The notes below the pieces were generated by a model, which saw only the letters and a list, made by a program, of their open reading frames with translations, was not told where the DNA came from and ran no database searches. Positions 52,125 to 62,564 of a stretch of DNA of 64,000 nucleotides are shown here, piece after piece. The first letter of the stretch is position 1; the number at the start of each line of letters is the position of its first letter. The position numbers and the translations under genes were made by a program. The DNA is from JAAYKS01 sp964479435. Its GTDB lineage: Bacteria > Bacillota > Clostridia > Saccharofermentanales > UBA5734. The stretch spans positions 14,011 to 78,010 of the forward strand of contig CAYZME010000001.1 of NCBI GenBank assembly GCA_964479435.1, given 5' to 3'.

Positions 52125-53711
52125 ATGCATTCGAAAACGGTATCTTTCCTCTTATTGGCCGGCACTTTTATTTTTTGTCTGGCCGTGATGTTTGTGTTCC
52201 TGCCCGGCGGCCTGGACCTGGGTTTCCTGTTGACCATTCTCGTGGCCGAAGGGACCTTCTGTGTCTGGTTGTGGTTGCCGCAATCGCGGGCCTCCATACC
52301 CGGTCGTACGCCGGAGGCAGCAACAATACCCGAAGCGCCGCGCCCCCGGCCGTGGTTGATGATCTTTCTGGCCGTCGCGATCCTCGATCTTTCTTTTTGC
52401 TATTACCTGTATGACCATCTCGTCCTCAAGCTCATCGGTTTCCCGTTGATCCTCGGGTTGCTGGCGGTGCAGTATTTATACGCCGCCCAGGTTTTTCGCC
52501 TGGACTGGGACCGTCCCGGCTTCTGGTGTGAAGTCATCCTGTCCATTCTCGTCCGCCCGTTTGATGGTTTAGGCGGCTTTGGGCGCACGGTCGCCGGCTT
52601 GTTTGCCCGCCGCAAAGCAGAGGGGCAGGGTGACGGCCAGGCGCGCACATATTCCATCTTTGCCAAAGTGCTGCTGGGGGTGCTGTTGGCCGTTCCGGTC
52701 TTGCTCTTTTCCGGCGTCTTGCTGGCCTCCGCGGACCCCGTGTTTGCCAATTTGTTCAGGGTTCTGCGCGAATGGATGGCCGGGTGGTTCGCGCGCGATG
52801 TCGTGGTCCGCCTGTTGCTCGCTCTGCTGATCTTGCCTTTCGCCTTTTCTTTCCTGTACAGCGGCCGCAACCGCCCGCCCCTGGCCGCCCAGGCCAAGGA
52901 CGACAAGGCAACGACCTTCCAAGTGGACCAAACGGTGCTCGCGACCTTTTTGTTCGCCGTCAACGCGCTCTATCTGGTGTTCGCGATCGTGCAGCTGACG
53001 TATCTCACCGGCGCCTTTTCCGCCCGGCTGCCGGCCGATCTTACGTACGCCGAATACGCCCGCAGTGGCTTTTTCGAATTGTCCTTTGTCAGTTTGATCA
53101 ACCTGGGCTTGACCATCCTGGCGGTCAAGGCGGCCGACCGTCAGGCGACGAGGGGGCGCGTCGTGCGCATCGCCTGCTTGTTGCTGGTTTTGTTTTCTCT
53201 CGTCCAATGGGGATCCGCCCTGTTTCGGATGCGCATGTACGTGCAAGCGTATGGCCTCTCGCGCCTGCGCTTTTTTGTGACCGCCTTTATGCTCCTGATG
53301 TTGGTGTTTTTCGCGGCCATCCTGGTCAAGGAATTCCGCAAGAGCTTCCCCTTTTTCAAGACCTGCGCGATCGCCGCCGTGCTGGCGCTGATGCTGCTCA
53401 ACCATGTCAATTCAGACGCGTGGATCGCACGACACAACATCCGGCGATACACCGCGGGAGCCCAACTGGACCAGACGTATCTCGCCAGTTTATCCGCCGA
53501 TGCCGTGCCGACCTTGCTCGCATGGGTCGATGAGATGGATCCGGCCGCGAGACAGCATCTGTCTGAGCATCTGATCGATCGCCACCAGAATCTGCTGGCC
53601 GCGGCGGGCGAAGCGGGTTGGCAGCAGGCAAACGTAAGCCGGGCGCGGGCCAGAAAGCAGTTGTCGGCGCGGATAAGCGAACTGCAAGCCTGGTCCCGCC
53701 CCGGCAGGTAA
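52125..53711 (+). CDS. DUF4173/DUF4153-like membrane protein
   Basis: The 528-residue protein has about 12 hydrophobic segments and a soluble C-terminus (after HVNSDAWIARHN). It matches the DUF4153/DUF4173 pattern of Bacillota: YAEYARSGFFELSFVSLINLGLTI, RMRMYVQAYGLSRLRFFVTAFM, and VNSDAWIARHNI followed by DQTYLASLSADAVPTL. It is the third gene of the DUF2975-XRE operon, with AAGGAGG before the ATG. Function unknown; a membrane stress or transport role is a guess. Confidence 0.85.
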   Translation: MHSKTVSFLLLAGTFIFCLAVMFVFLPGGLDLGFLLTILVAEGTFCVWLWLPQSRASIPGRTPEAATIPEAPRPRPWLMIFLAVAILDLSFCYYLYDHLVLKLIGFPLILGLLAVQYLYAAQVFRLDWDRPGFWCEVILSILVRPFDGLGGFGRTVAGLFARRKAEGQGDGQARTYSIFAKVLLGVLLAVPVLLFSGVLLASADPVFANLFRVLREWMAGWFARDVVVRLLLALLILPFAFSFLYSGRNRPPLAAQAKDDKATTFQVDQTVLATFLFAVNALYLVFAIVQLTYLTGAFSARLPADLTYAEYARSGFFELSFVSLINLGLTILAVKAADRQATRGRVVRIACLLLVLFSLVQWGSALFRMRMYVQAYGLSRLRFFVTAFMLLMLVFFAAILVKEFRKSFPFFKTCAIAAVLALMLLNHVNSDAWIARHNIRRYTAGAQLDQTYLASLSADAVPTLLAWVDEMDPAARQHLSEHLIDRHQNLLAAAGEAGWQQANVSRARARKQLSARISELQAWSRPGR

Positions 53712-53746
53712 GTCCAAAAGACCATCTGAATCCGACCAGCGGACAC

Positions 53747-55282
53747 TCAGCCAATCGTCAGCAATATAATGGACTTGGACGGCATTTCAACTGTGATCCT
53801 ATCTTTCTCTTGCCTAAATCCAGTAAACGGTGCCGGTGCAATCACATCCGGTCGCGCAAAATCATTATGGGCTTGCATTTGTTCCGAGGTCAGGACAGTT
53901 CCCGCCACCGGGCTAAACGCATCTACTCCTTCTAGGATACAAGCCACTTCGGCGCCATCTTGCGCGTCCACATTGCATAAAGTAATATGGATTCGCCCCT
54001 TGGCGTCCTGGGACACGGAAGCGTTGACCTGAGGGATCGAAACCCCGTCCGCATCAAACGACGCGGATGTCAAGTGATGCTCGAGCAGCATCGCGTCCTG
54101 ATGCACTTTGAACATATCAAAGACATGGTACGTGGGTGTCAATACCATCTTGTCTCCATCCGTTAACACAATCGCTTGCAAGACATTGATCATTTGTGCG
54201 ATATTTGCCATTCGCACACGGTCTGCGTGATGGTTAAAAATATTAAGATGCATACCTGCGACCAAGGCGTCACGGAGCGTATTCTGCTGATAGAGAAAAC
54301 CGGGGTTGGTCCCTGGCTCAACGGCAAACCATGTTCCCCACTCATCTACGATCAGGGCTACTTTTTTCTGTGGGTCGTATGTATCCATGATTGCGGTATG
54401 CTTCGTCACCAATTCTTCTGTGAACCAGGACTCCCGCATGACTCTGTCCCACTCTTTGCGCTCAAACCTCGTCGCGGAATAACTGCCAGCCGCGGTGTTG
54501 CGCGCATATCGGGCGTTGCCGTCCGGTAGAATCGTTGTAATAGATGTATCTTCAATACGCGTATAATAATGCAACGCGAGACCATCCATATACATTCCAG
54601 CATTCTCCATCAATACCTTGGTCCAGTGGTAGTTATCTTTGCGGGGTCCCGCAGCGATCCGATACAAGCTCGCGTCGGGATAATCTCTGCAATAAGTGGC
54701 GTAGCGCATATACTCGTCGGCATAATATTCTGCGCGCATCCTGCCGCCGCATCCCCAGTTTTCATTACCGATACCGAAATACCGCAATCGCCAAGGCGCC
54801 TCGCGACCATTGGCCGCGCGCAGTTGCGTCATCGGCGATTTGCCGTCGAAATTCATATATTCAACCCATTCAGACATCTCCTGCACAGTCCCGCTGCCTA
54901 AGTTTCCAGCAACGTATGGTTCACAGCCAACTTGTTCGCAAAAATCAAAGAATTCATGTGTGCCGAAATGATTGTTTTCGACCAAATTACCCCAATGGGT
55001 ATTGATCATTTCTTTGCGATTCTCTTTGGGACCAATGCCGTCCATCCAGTGATACTCATCAGCAAAGCATCCTCCCGGCCAGCGCACCAGTGGTACCTGA
55101 ATTGCGCGCAACGCCGCAACCACATCCTTGCGGATCCCTCGCGTATTGGGAATGGGCGAATCTTCACCAACCCATATTCCCTCGTATACACAGCGGCCCA
55201 GATGCTCGGCAAAGTGCCCGTAGATATGGCGGCTAATCTGCGCGCGCACCCGGTTACGATCAATGATCAATTGGTTTGTCAT
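53747..55282 (-). CDS. abfA: alpha-L-arabinofuranosidase, GH51
   Basis: Releases terminal alpha-L-arabinofuranose from arabinan, arabinoxylan or their fragments. The 511-residue protein is of the short cytosolic GH51 type, with no signal peptide: [14 protein letters not shown] (67-79), catalytic acid/base Glu174 in GIGNENWG, and the nucleophile Glu314 in VDEWGTW. It ends in the usual C-terminal beta domain. Its substrates would be oligosaccharides taken up by the ABC transporter. The start overlaps the DUF4965 gene by four bases. The composition is less GC-rich than the genes to the left, marking the edge of the sugar locus. Confidence 0.96.
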   Translation of the reverse strand: MTNQLIIDRNRVRAQISRHIYGHFAEHLGRCVYEGIWVGEDSPIPNTRGIRKDVVAALRAIQVPLVRWPGGCFADEYHWMDGIGPKENRKEMINTHWGNLVENNHFGTHEFFDFCEQVGCEPYVAGNLGSGTVQEMSEWVEYMNFDGKSPMTQLRAANGREAPWRLRYFGIGNENWGCGGRMRAEYYADEYMRYATYCRDYPDASLYRIAAGPRKDNYHWTKVLMENAGMYMDGLALHYYTRIEDTSITTILPDGNARYARNTAAGSYSATRFERKEWDRVMRESWFTEELVTKHTAIMDTYDPQKKVALIVDEWGTWFAVEPGTNPGFLYQQNTLRDALVAGMHLNIFNHHADRVRMANIAQMINVLQAIVLTDGDKMVLTPTYHVFDMFKVHQDAMLLEHHLTSASFDADGVSIPQVNASVSQDAKGRIHITLCNVDAQDGAEVACILEGVDAFSPVAGTVLTSEQMQAHNDFARPDVIAPAPFTGFRQEKDRITVEMPSKSIILLTIG

Positions 55283-57303
55283 TCGTCTTTCCTCACTTTC
55301 GCATTGTGATGATCAACATACATCGGCATAAAAATTCCACCCTGTACAGATCGGTTTTGCATTCCTTGTTGTTCTGCGGTTTTTGTATCGTAAAAATCAC
55401 TGAATGGAACTCTATCCATCGTCTCACGTAAGTAAAATAAAATAGGTCGCATCAACTCAATTCGCTCGCCTCTGGTCCTTGTCAGTGCGGAAGCCCACAG
55501 TATCCAATCCGACTTGCCGTAATCATGCCTATAATCGAGTGGCAGACCATAGCGATTCACATGTCTTAGGTACCATCGGACCTCTTGTTGAATTACCTCT
55601 TGTGAAAACAGGTTGAATCCAAAAATCTCATCCCACACTAAGTTATATTTGATTGACCATCCCCACTCCTCACCGAACGCTTGTGATAAATGATCACCTA
55701 GAGACGCGTCCTTCATGATTGTAGCAGCCATTCCTTTTGCAATGCCCAACTTACTACCCGCTTCCTTATGCTTCCCAGTCATTCGCAGAATGAGCGAGAA
55801 AGCCGCAATTCCCATAGCGGACTTGATCGCTAAGTTTACGTTTCGCGCGAGATGCCCGCTAAAATCATCTGTGCTAAGCTGTTCAGCCGGGTCCATGCCA
55901 TGTTGTATAAGATATGTAGCCCATCGATCCAATAGAGCAATATTGTCAACTGCTTCAGTCGTATCCCCCGACACCATGCACACTGCTGCCGTTAGAATCA
56001 GCATATTGCCACATTCCTCAATTGGCATTTGGTGGTGGTCATCATATATAGATGCTGTAGATGGCCACGAATAGAATGGGGGATATATTTGCTCCTCAGG
56101 CAATCGTGCCCCATGGGTCATGAGGTTCGCGCCTGGGTCCGCACGCAAGCCATACACCTGACCGGTTGCGTATGGATAACGCCCGGTATCGTGAGGAGCG
56201 TAGTCGCGATTCCAGACTGGAAATTGAGCAAAGCGAAAGATTGGCCTTAACATCCCTTGTATCAATTCCGGATTGAACAATAAAAATAATGGCGCGGATG
56301 GGTAACTAACATCCACTGTGCCAATACACCCGTTCGAGAAGCATTCCTTAGACAAGAAAACGGGTTGACCGGCTTCATCAGCAATCAGTTTGTGCGCGGC
56401 GACAGCCTGGCGATACGATACCGCACATAGCAATGCATATTCAGGCCCACCCGATGCCCGTGCCTTTTGGTCTACCGTTTTGTCAAATTCTATGCAGCGG
56501 ATACGATCAAAATCATATTGTGCTACTGATTCACTAATTGCCTCGCGGATGGTTTTACCATCACGAGCCCAATAACCCGGTTGCGCAGTCGAAAAATACT
56601 GGATCGAGAGAATATCATCATATGCCAGAACGAAGAACCCAGCTTGGCCAGAAATGATTGATTGGTATGTTGCTGTTGCCTTCAAAGATGCATGGTGCTG
56701 GCTGGAAGCGCAAACATATTCGACTTGATACACTGGGCTTGTTGGAACTGCTAAGTACAAATAACCCCAGTCGATTGTTACATCGTCTCCAGAGTGTGAT
56801 AGTGGTATCTGAACTGCTTTGCCAAGCCAGGCATCGGTAAAATGGGAGGCCCGACCGGTTCCACCAATAACAGGCGGTTTCTGTTGTCCATGCCAGCAAA
56901 AGCATTCGTCAGCCTCAATTTGAATCCGCACATGATGATCCGCTCCATCGTCAGACGAAACGCTGAAATCAACGAAGGTACAGGGCCGCGACATCAAATC
57001 CAAATCAGACGGCAACAGCGGAGTACGAAAGACAACGGATAAACGAATTCCACCTGCGATAAAGCCATAGGCCGCCGCGGTCGCGGACAAATGAAATGAT
57101 GTTTGTGTCATCGGTTGCGTCACTTCACTTGTCCCTAAAAAGTGATAAGGCACACCATCTATAACGGCTCTACCACGCAAGGGCTTAATGGCTCCAGTCC
57201 AATGAACAGTATCGGAGTCAGTTAGAAAATCTGTTGGTGACCACAAAGAAAAATATGGATCACATGTGATCAACGGCACGGAAGGAATGCGTATGTCTAG
57301 CAT
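55279..57303 (-). CDS. DUF4965/glutaminase-A-like protein, putative glycoside hydrolase
   Basis: A 674-residue protein with the DUF5127-DUF4965-DUF1793 layout of the fungal glutaminase A family: an N-terminal beta-sandwich ([16 protein letters not shown]), then an alpha/alpha toroid with [62 protein letters not shown], and [15 protein letters not shown]. Genes of this family occur in many bacterial polysaccharide loci, where a glycosidase role is more plausible than glutaminase. AGAGAGGAT precedes the ATG used. It lies between the solute-binding protein and abfA, in the same transcript. Confidence 0.78.
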   Translation of the reverse strand: MLDIRIPSVPLITCDPYFSLWSPTDFLTDSDTVHWTGAIKPLRGRAVIDGVPYHFLGTSEVTQPMTQTSFHLSATAAAYGFIAGGIRLSVVFRTPLLPSDLDLMSRPCTFVDFSVSSDDGADHHVRIQIEADECFCWHGQQKPPVIGGTGRASHFTDAWLGKAVQIPLSHSGDDVTIDWGYLYLAVPTSPVYQVEYVCASSQHHASLKATATYQSIISGQAGFFVLAYDDILSIQYFSTAQPGYWARDGKTIREAISESVAQYDFDRIRCIEFDKTVDQKARASGGPEYALLCAVSYRQAVAAHKLIADEAGQPVFLSKECFSNGCIGTVDVSYPSAPLFLLFNPELIQGMLRPIFRFAQFPVWNRDYAPHDTGRYPYATGQVYGLRADPGANLMTHGARLPEEQIYPPFYSWPSTASIYDDHHQMPIEECGNMLILTAAVCMVSGDTTEAVDNIALLDRWATYLIQHGMDPAEQLSTDDFSGHLARNVNLAIKSAMGIAAFSLILRMTGKHKEAGSKLGIAKGMAATIMKDASLGDHLSQAFGEEWGWSIKYNLVWDEIFGFNLFSQEVIQQEVRWYLRHVNRYGLPLDYRHDYGKSDWILWASALTRTRGERIELMRPILFYLRETMDRVPFSDFYDTKTAEQQGMQNRSVQGGIFMPMYVDHHNAKVRKDE

Positions 57304-57346
57304 GCAAAATCCTCTCTGAAAAAGTTCATAGAAAAGCCTTAAGTGA

Positions 57347-57383
57347 GCGGCAGCCAAAACATAAAAAATGTCTTGGCTGCCGC
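57347..57383 (-). repeat. strong hairpin between the solute-binding protein and DUF4965 genes
   Basis: GCGGCAGCCAA and TTGGCTGCCGC are perfect 11-bp arms; ACAT and ATGT can extend the stem inwards. It lies in the intergenic region downstream of the solute-binding protein gene and is followed only by a weak T stretch. Such hairpins behind solute-binding genes often stabilise that part of the mRNA or cause partial termination, so the binding protein is made in excess. Confidence 0.6.
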
Positions 57384-57430
57384 GATCACATGAATATCAT
57401 TTGTTTAGCTACTTGCTTTGATAAAATGGA

Positions 57431-59065
57431 TCATTTCATGAAGCGATCGTAAGCAGCCTGGTTGATACTCAACCACTGCGGCAAACCGACTCCATCAATC
57501 TCATTTAGGTACTCATTCCACTCTGACTCGATCTTGCCGTTCATGATCCACTCGCTAATACGACGTTCAATATACGTCTTAATATCGTTTTGTAATTTAA
57601 CCATATCCTGTGATTCTTCGGAGGTATAGTAAACAGGCATCATTGGATCCGGATCGGCATATGGATGACATTCAGCCTCTACAAACGCAACTTTTCGCTC
57701 TGTTGAGGGCAATTTTAGGATGTTACTATAAGCGCTAGGTGGCATTGCCAAGATCTGTGCAGGGCACTGAGAAAAACGATCTTCAGCCACTGTCATACCT
57801 TCAGGTGGGTTGCGAACATACATTGTGCCATCGGGATTTTCCAAGACGCGAACACCAATTGGGCCCTCAATGTGCTCAATTGCGTTGTATACATCATAAT
57901 GAAAATCCAGCCAGCGCATTGCAACTTCAGGTGTCTTGCATACCTTTGTGATTGTGCCCCATCCGCGATATGTGCCAGGGAGAGGTTGGCGATAAAATAC
58001 TGGTTTATCAGCTACATCGCTCTTGAGTAGTGGCATATAATCAAGTGCCTCTTTGTTGTTAGCATTAGATACGATGTCGTTGATATCCCAGACTTGTGTA
58101 TAACCGACAACACCCGGCTCTAAGTTCAGTTTGTTTTGGAAATCCGCGGTTGTGAGTGTGAACCCTTCAATGTCCATCAGACCTTCCGAATACAGGCGAG
58201 CTAAGAATTTCACAGCTTCCCTGAATTCTTCAGTTGTAGCTTGGCAATACACTTTTCCATCATTAACGTCAGCCCAAACGGCATTGAAAGGGCCGCCGCC
58301 GATTCCAAACCCAAAAGAGGACATGATATAGCCAAACCCGTTGTTCCCGGAAATCTCCTTGCTAAACGCAAAAGGAATCTCATCCGGCAAGCCATTGCCA
58401 TTTGGATCCTCACTCTTGAAAAGTTTGAGAACTTCATAAAACTCTTCTGTCGTTTTTGGCATATCGCGTCCGATTGCTTTTAACCACGCTTTGTTGATGA
58501 TACCTACTCCGTTGGTTGTCATCCATGGGCCGGAATTGACACGCGCAATCCCGTATGTGTTCCCATCAGGCGCAACGATCATTTTTTCGAGTTCGGGTAG
58601 CTCCTCATACAATTTTGTAAAATTCGGCGCGTAATTCTTAACTAAATCTTGCATTGGGATGAATGTACCATCCGGGCCGTACTTGGTAAGATCAGCGGCA
58701 GTAATCTGCGACTCGATGATGTCGGGCAAATCACTTGTCGCAAGCCTCAAGTTTTTGGTTTCTTCCCACGCTTCAGATGGAATTTGGATCCAAGCAACGT
58801 GGACATTCATGATCCTCTCATCTTCTTGGACCAGTGGAATCGTGTTCAAGTCGGCCGGCATTTCTGCACGCGATGTCATCATGATGCTTAATGTAACTTT
58901 TTCATCAGGGCAGATCGGAAATCCGGTTGCGTTGAAATTGGCAATTTTTCCCGGTACGGTAGGATCTGTCTTTTTTGTGGTGCCGGAACCATCACAACCC
59001 GAGATCAATCCGATCAGTAGACCAATAACCAATAAGAGTGCAATTTTCGCAATTCTCGACCTCAT
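57431..59065 (-). CDS. extracellular solute-binding lipoprotein of a sugar ABC transporter
   Basis: The 544-residue protein has a type II signal peptide (RIAKIALLLVIGLLIGLISGC, cleavage before Cys24), so it is a membrane-anchored lipoprotein. The body is a family-1 solute-binding protein of the LipO/LplA type used for complex oligosaccharides (LKLFKSEDPNGNGLPDEIPFAFS, with an EF-hand-like DPNGNGLPDE loop that may bind calcium). Its permeases are encoded divergently at 61634-63476; no ATPase gene is in the window, as is usual because a shared ATPase (MsmX type) serves them. AAAGGAG precedes the ATG. Confidence 0.92.
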   Translation of the reverse strand: MRSRIAKIALLLVIGLLIGLISGCDGSGTTKKTDPTVPGKIANFNATGFPICPDEKVTLSIMMTSRAEMPADLNTIPLVQEDERIMNVHVAWIQIPSEAWEETKNLRLATSDLPDIIESQITAADLTKYGPDGTFIPMQDLVKNYAPNFTKLYEELPELEKMIVAPDGNTYGIARVNSGPWMTTNGVGIINKAWLKAIGRDMPKTTEEFYEVLKLFKSEDPNGNGLPDEIPFAFSKEISGNNGFGYIMSSFGFGIGGGPFNAVWADVNDGKVYCQATTEEFREAVKFLARLYSEGLMDIEGFTLTTADFQNKLNLEPGVVGYTQVWDINDIVSNANNKEALDYMPLLKSDVADKPVFYRQPLPGTYRGWGTITKVCKTPEVAMRWLDFHYDVYNAIEHIEGPIGVRVLENPDGTMYVRNPPEGMTVAEDRFSQCPAQILAMPPSAYSNILKLPSTERKVAFVEAECHPYADPDPMMPVYYTSEESQDMVKLQNDIKTYIERRISEWIMNGKIESEWNEYLNEIDGVGLPQWLSINQAAYDRFMK

Positions 59066-59151
59066 TCTCTCTTCTCCTTTCGCTTCGACATTTCTGATTT
59101 CTCGCCACATTTCTTTCCATCATCCCCTTTCTCAAGCAGAATGAAGCTAGC

Positions 59152-61266
59152 CTAATAAGCTGAGAAAACAATCTCCGTTAGTGAATAAGCAGGGATTTTA
59201 TATGTGTCAATTTTTTTATCGACAGGTGAAGCGTGTTGATAAGTAGTTTTAATATTGCCATGTGAGCGGATGGTCTCTTGGGTGCGTCCATCAGCCGCAG
59301 TCATGCACGTTTTCGACAAAGATAAGAATTCACATTCTAATAAACTCAAATCCAATGTGACGTATGTTGAAATATCACATTTATTAAGCAGATAAATGAT
59401 AAGCTTTGTTTGATTCGCATTCCACGTCGCTTGTATTTCTATACTTTTTAAACTATCCGCTTTGTACCCTTCGATTTGCAACACCTGTGCTGCTTCCGAT
59501 CGAGACATCAGCTCGAACAAAGAGCCACAGATCGAAAGAATTGTTTCATCTTTAGAAACTTCAATACATGATTGTCCGGATGTATTGCATAAATTATTAA
59601 AACACATAAAGCGCACAATTCCGCCATAGCGATGGTAATTCATCAAGTTGCCAACCAAGGTCAAACCATAAATCCACGTTCTCCTTGCTTCGCGAATGGT
59701 TATCTCATTGCGCTCATAAAAATCGCGCGTAAAGTTGGCAAGCGCTCCAGGCCTATTTTGTAAAGCCTCCGTGTCCGCATAATACAATTTGTTTGAATGT
59801 TTCTCGTTGTATGCGCGCACAATCTCCAGCTTGCGTGCAATATTTTCTGGTTCACAGATTCGATCAGCGATAAAATCGACATGTGCGCCACAAATCTCTA
59901 GAATTCGCTCAATTTTATCCGAGAACCCGTGATACGAGCAAACTCCGATATGAATCGCGGGGTCAACCGATTTCATTGCTCTTGAATACCGGATTACAGT
60001 ATCTGCGTACTGTACGTGATCAAACCAGCGATACGTTTCATTGTCCATTTCCCAATACATCACTCGATACGGTTCGGGGTGTCCATTGGCTGCACGTAGG
60101 CGCCCCATTTCTGTTGATATCGCGTCACCATTGCAGTATTCCACCCACTGTCTCGCACACTCGATGCCGGCATCAATATCCGTAATATGCGGTAAATCAA
60201 AGCCGTGTGGTTGCCAACCAGGAGGGAACCCATCTTCGGTGTCGCTAAACAGATGCTTCTTCTTTGGGTGAAACATGTTTACAACCAGCATGGCGGATGC
60301 GCCAACCAGCTCGCATAATTGCAGGAATTCATCCGTTCCGACATCGTTATAATTGATGTCTCCCCAAAAATAAGACGGTTCTGGTTTGCGGAGATCGCTT
60401 GGACCGATAGCGTCGCGCCAATCATGCAATGAAGCAAAGCAGCCACCAGGGAAACGAATGATACCTGGATTAACCCGTTTAAGGGCTTCGATCACATCGC
60501 TTTTCCATCCGAGCAGCGTATTGGCGGGCCGTAAAGAAAAAGCGTCTGCCAGTACAACAGAGCCCGCTGTCACAAATAAACTGAACGTCGCCTCACCGGA
60601 AAAATCGGTATTGTCAAAAATAACTTCATATTTTCTACCTTTTCTTGGTACTTGACCGAGCGGCAAAACGGCCAATGGTTTTGAAAAATCCAGTTCATTT
60701 GTTGCGTAGAAACGTATTTCCGCCTCTGCCGGATAATCCGAAAGAGACTGCAGGAAGCCACGAAACAAATAGCGGGTAGATGGCTGGAGTCTTACTCCAT
60801 CTTGAGCGACCCCACAGGCACGTGATTCTTCAAAATTATGAATCTTAAGGCAGTGCCTGCCATGGATACCCTCCTCGACTTGCTCAACTGTTAACGAATA
60901 AAACGGTGCCTTCTCAACAACAAAGGTACTATCAGGGGCAATGCAAGGCGGGCGATCTTTTGCCGGACATGCGTACCATCGGTTATGCTCATATCCGCTG
61001 TGATACCACTCCTGTTGCGACCAGTCATTCCCAACGACCTTGTCACCACCAAACCAATCATATGTTGCGGGAGTTATGGGTACAAATTTTTCAAAGCTAC
61101 GGTTAAATAGCATTTCCGACCACATAGCCTCAACTTGGTACCCAAACCCTACTTCGATAAAATGGCTACACAAGATTGGGCTAATGGGCTCGCTCGCATA
61201 TGTTAGTGGCAGAACACGAAAGATTCTCTTCCCTTGTTGGAACTCACCGACGTTGGTTGTATTCAT
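59152..61266 (-). CDS. GH51-like alpha-L-arabinofuranosidase, large form with N-terminal domain
   Basis: A 704-residue enzyme. Residues 110-250 form a carbohydrate-binding-like beta domain (IRFYATNELDFSKPLAVLPLG); the barrel follows with IIRFPGGCFASLHDWRD (269-284), the acid/base Glu410 in YWEMDNE (the usual GNE reads DNE) and the nucleophile Glu500 in YADTEALQ. The C-terminal beta domain ends at residue 704. No signal peptide is evident, so action is cytosolic. It is the first gene of the leftward operon and probably removes arabinose side groups not handled by AbfA. Confidence 0.85.
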   Translation of the reverse strand: MNTTNVGEFQQGKRIFRVLPLTYASEPISPILCSHFIEVGFGYQVEAMWSEMLFNRSFEKFVPITPATYDWFGGDKVVGNDWSQQEWYHSGYEHNRWYACPAKDRPPCIAPDSTFVVEKAPFYSLTVEQVEEGIHGRHCLKIHNFEESRACGVAQDGVRLQPSTRYLFRGFLQSLSDYPAEAEIRFYATNELDFSKPLAVLPLGQVPRKGRKYEVIFDNTDFSGEATFSLFVTAGSVVLADAFSLRPANTLLGWKSDVIEALKRVNPGIIRFPGGCFASLHDWRDAIGPSDLRKPEPSYFWGDINYNDVGTDEFLQLCELVGASAMLVVNMFHPKKKHLFSDTEDGFPPGWQPHGFDLPHITDIDAGIECARQWVEYCNGDAISTEMGRLRAANGHPEPYRVMYWEMDNETYRWFDHVQYADTVIRYSRAMKSVDPAIHIGVCSYHGFSDKIERILEICGAHVDFIADRICEPENIARKLEIVRAYNEKHSNKLYYADTEALQNRPGALANFTRDFYERNEITIREARRTWIYGLTLVGNLMNYHRYGGIVRFMCFNNLCNTSGQSCIEVSKDETILSICGSLFELMSRSEAAQVLQIEGYKADSLKSIEIQATWNANQTKLIIYLLNKCDISTYVTLDLSLLECEFLSLSKTCMTAADGRTQETIRSHGNIKTTYQHASPVDKKIDTYKIPAYSLTEIVFSAY

Positions 61267-61633
61267 TATGCAACCCCCGTTTTACAAGCTAGTGCGTCTC
61301 CTCGTCCTGTTCCCCTCACTGCATTTGATCTTTCACGATCGCTACGTGCCGACACGCTAATTGCAAAGTACCACACGAAAAACTGAATAGCAAGTTGCAG
61401 ATGTTCGTGTGTATAAATCGTGATTGTAGATATAAAGAAAAGATATAATTTCTTATTTTCTGTGGATATTCACAAATTCCACACCGTTTTCTATGTTATT
61501 TTCTGCATGCGTGAGCAAACGTTGGACAAGCGTTTCACGGAAATCTATAATGTGCATAATTCATCATTCGAAGCTGCGTTGGCGACCATCCTTTGTGCAT
61601 TGCGTTTTGAGCTTGTGAATGGAGCCTGCCGGA
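61267..61633. promoter_or_regulatory. divergent regulatory region of the pentose locus
   Basis: This 367-base region separates the two divergent operons. On the plus strand TATAAT stands at 61444-61449 without a clear -35, about 185 bases before the permease start, so the permease mRNA would have a long leader. CACACGAA (61372-61379) and TTCGTGTG (61404-61411) form an 8-bp inverted repeat 24 bases apart, suited for a looping or dimeric regulator. AAACG and CGTTT (about 61518-61537) frame another short dyad. A 78-codon plus-strand frame runs through it but has no ribosome site or recognisable content. No regulator gene is present in the locus as far as seen. Confidence 0.55.
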
Positions 61634-62551
61634 ATGAAACTACAGTATCGATTTAAAAGATCCTCTTTGCGCAACAACTGGGGCTTGTATCTGTTACTGT
61701 TGCCCGCCATAATATACGCTCTGATATTTTTGTATTTACCAATGGTTGGCGTTGTGATTGCTTTTACAGATTACTCGCCAACAAAAGGATTTTTTGGTAG
61801 CCCCTGGGTTGGATTTAAGTATTTTCGCAAATTTTTCGAATCGTACAATTTTTGGGATATCTTCTATAACACGGTAGCCCTAAGTATTTACAACCTCATT
61901 GCGACTTTCCCCATTCCAATTCTTTTCGCGCTGCTCCTAAATCAGATGCGGATCAGATCTTTAAAAAAAATTGTACAAACTGCTTCTTATGCACCTTATT
62001 TTATATCGATTGTTGTCATGGTTGGCATGATGAACGTTTTCCTTTCCCCTTCGTCGGGCATCATCAACGTTGTTATAAAAATGTTTGGGGGGACGCCCGT
62101 TTATTTTATGGGCAAGCCTGAGCTGTTTCGCCCGATTTACGTATGGACAAATGTCTGGCAAACCACCGGTCGCTCAGCAATTATCTATATCGCTGCCTTA
62201 ACTGGAGTAAGCATGGAATTGCATGAAGCTGCCATGGTTGACGGCGCTAATAAACTGCAGCGGACAATTTATATCGACATACCCGGTATTATTCCAACCG
62301 CCGTTATCATGCTAATCTTAAATCTGGGTCAGATTATGTCAATTGGTTTCGAAAAAGCTTACTTAATGCAAAATACATTAAATATCACTGCTTCTGAAAT
62401 AATATCTACTTACGTTTACAAAATTGGCCTCCTTGGCGCTCAATTCTCTTTTTCAACAGCTATCGGCTTGTTCAATTCAGTTATAAATTTTGTTATGGTC
62501 ATCGCCGTAAATATGGTCGCTCGCAAGCTGAGCGATACAAGTCTGTGGTGA
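61634..62551 (+). CDS. sugar ABC transporter permease, LplB type
   Basis: The 305-residue protein has six membrane segments and the binding-protein-dependent permease signature EAAMVDGANKLQRTIYIDIPGI that docks on the ATPase. The N-terminus (NNWGLYLLLLPAIIYALIFLYLPMVG) is typical of the LplB/YteP group. The ATG at 61634 is nine bases after GGAG; an ATG five codons earlier is the alternative. It forms one transcript with the second permease. Confidence 0.93.
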   Translation: MKLQYRFKRSSLRNNWGLYLLLLPAIIYALIFLYLPMVGVVIAFTDYSPTKGFFGSPWVGFKYFRKFFESYNFWDIFYNTVALSIYNLIATFPIPILFALLLNQMRIRSLKKIVQTASYAPYFISIVVMVGMMNVFLSPSSGIINVVIKMFGGTPVYFMGKPELFRPIYVWTNVWQTTGRSAIIYIAALTGVSMELHEAAMVDGANKLQRTIYIDIPGIIPTAVIMLILNLGQIMSIGFEKAYLMQNTLNITASEIISTYVYKIGLLGAQFSFSTAIGLFNSVINFVMVIAVNMVARKLSDTSLW

Positions 62552-62564
62552 GGTGGCAAATAAA

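Noticed and set aside
61420..61656. 78-codon plus-strand frame in the divergent pentose region
   Set aside because: No ribosome site, no recognisable similarity, and it overlaps the permease start in another frame; it is more likely promoter and leader DNA.
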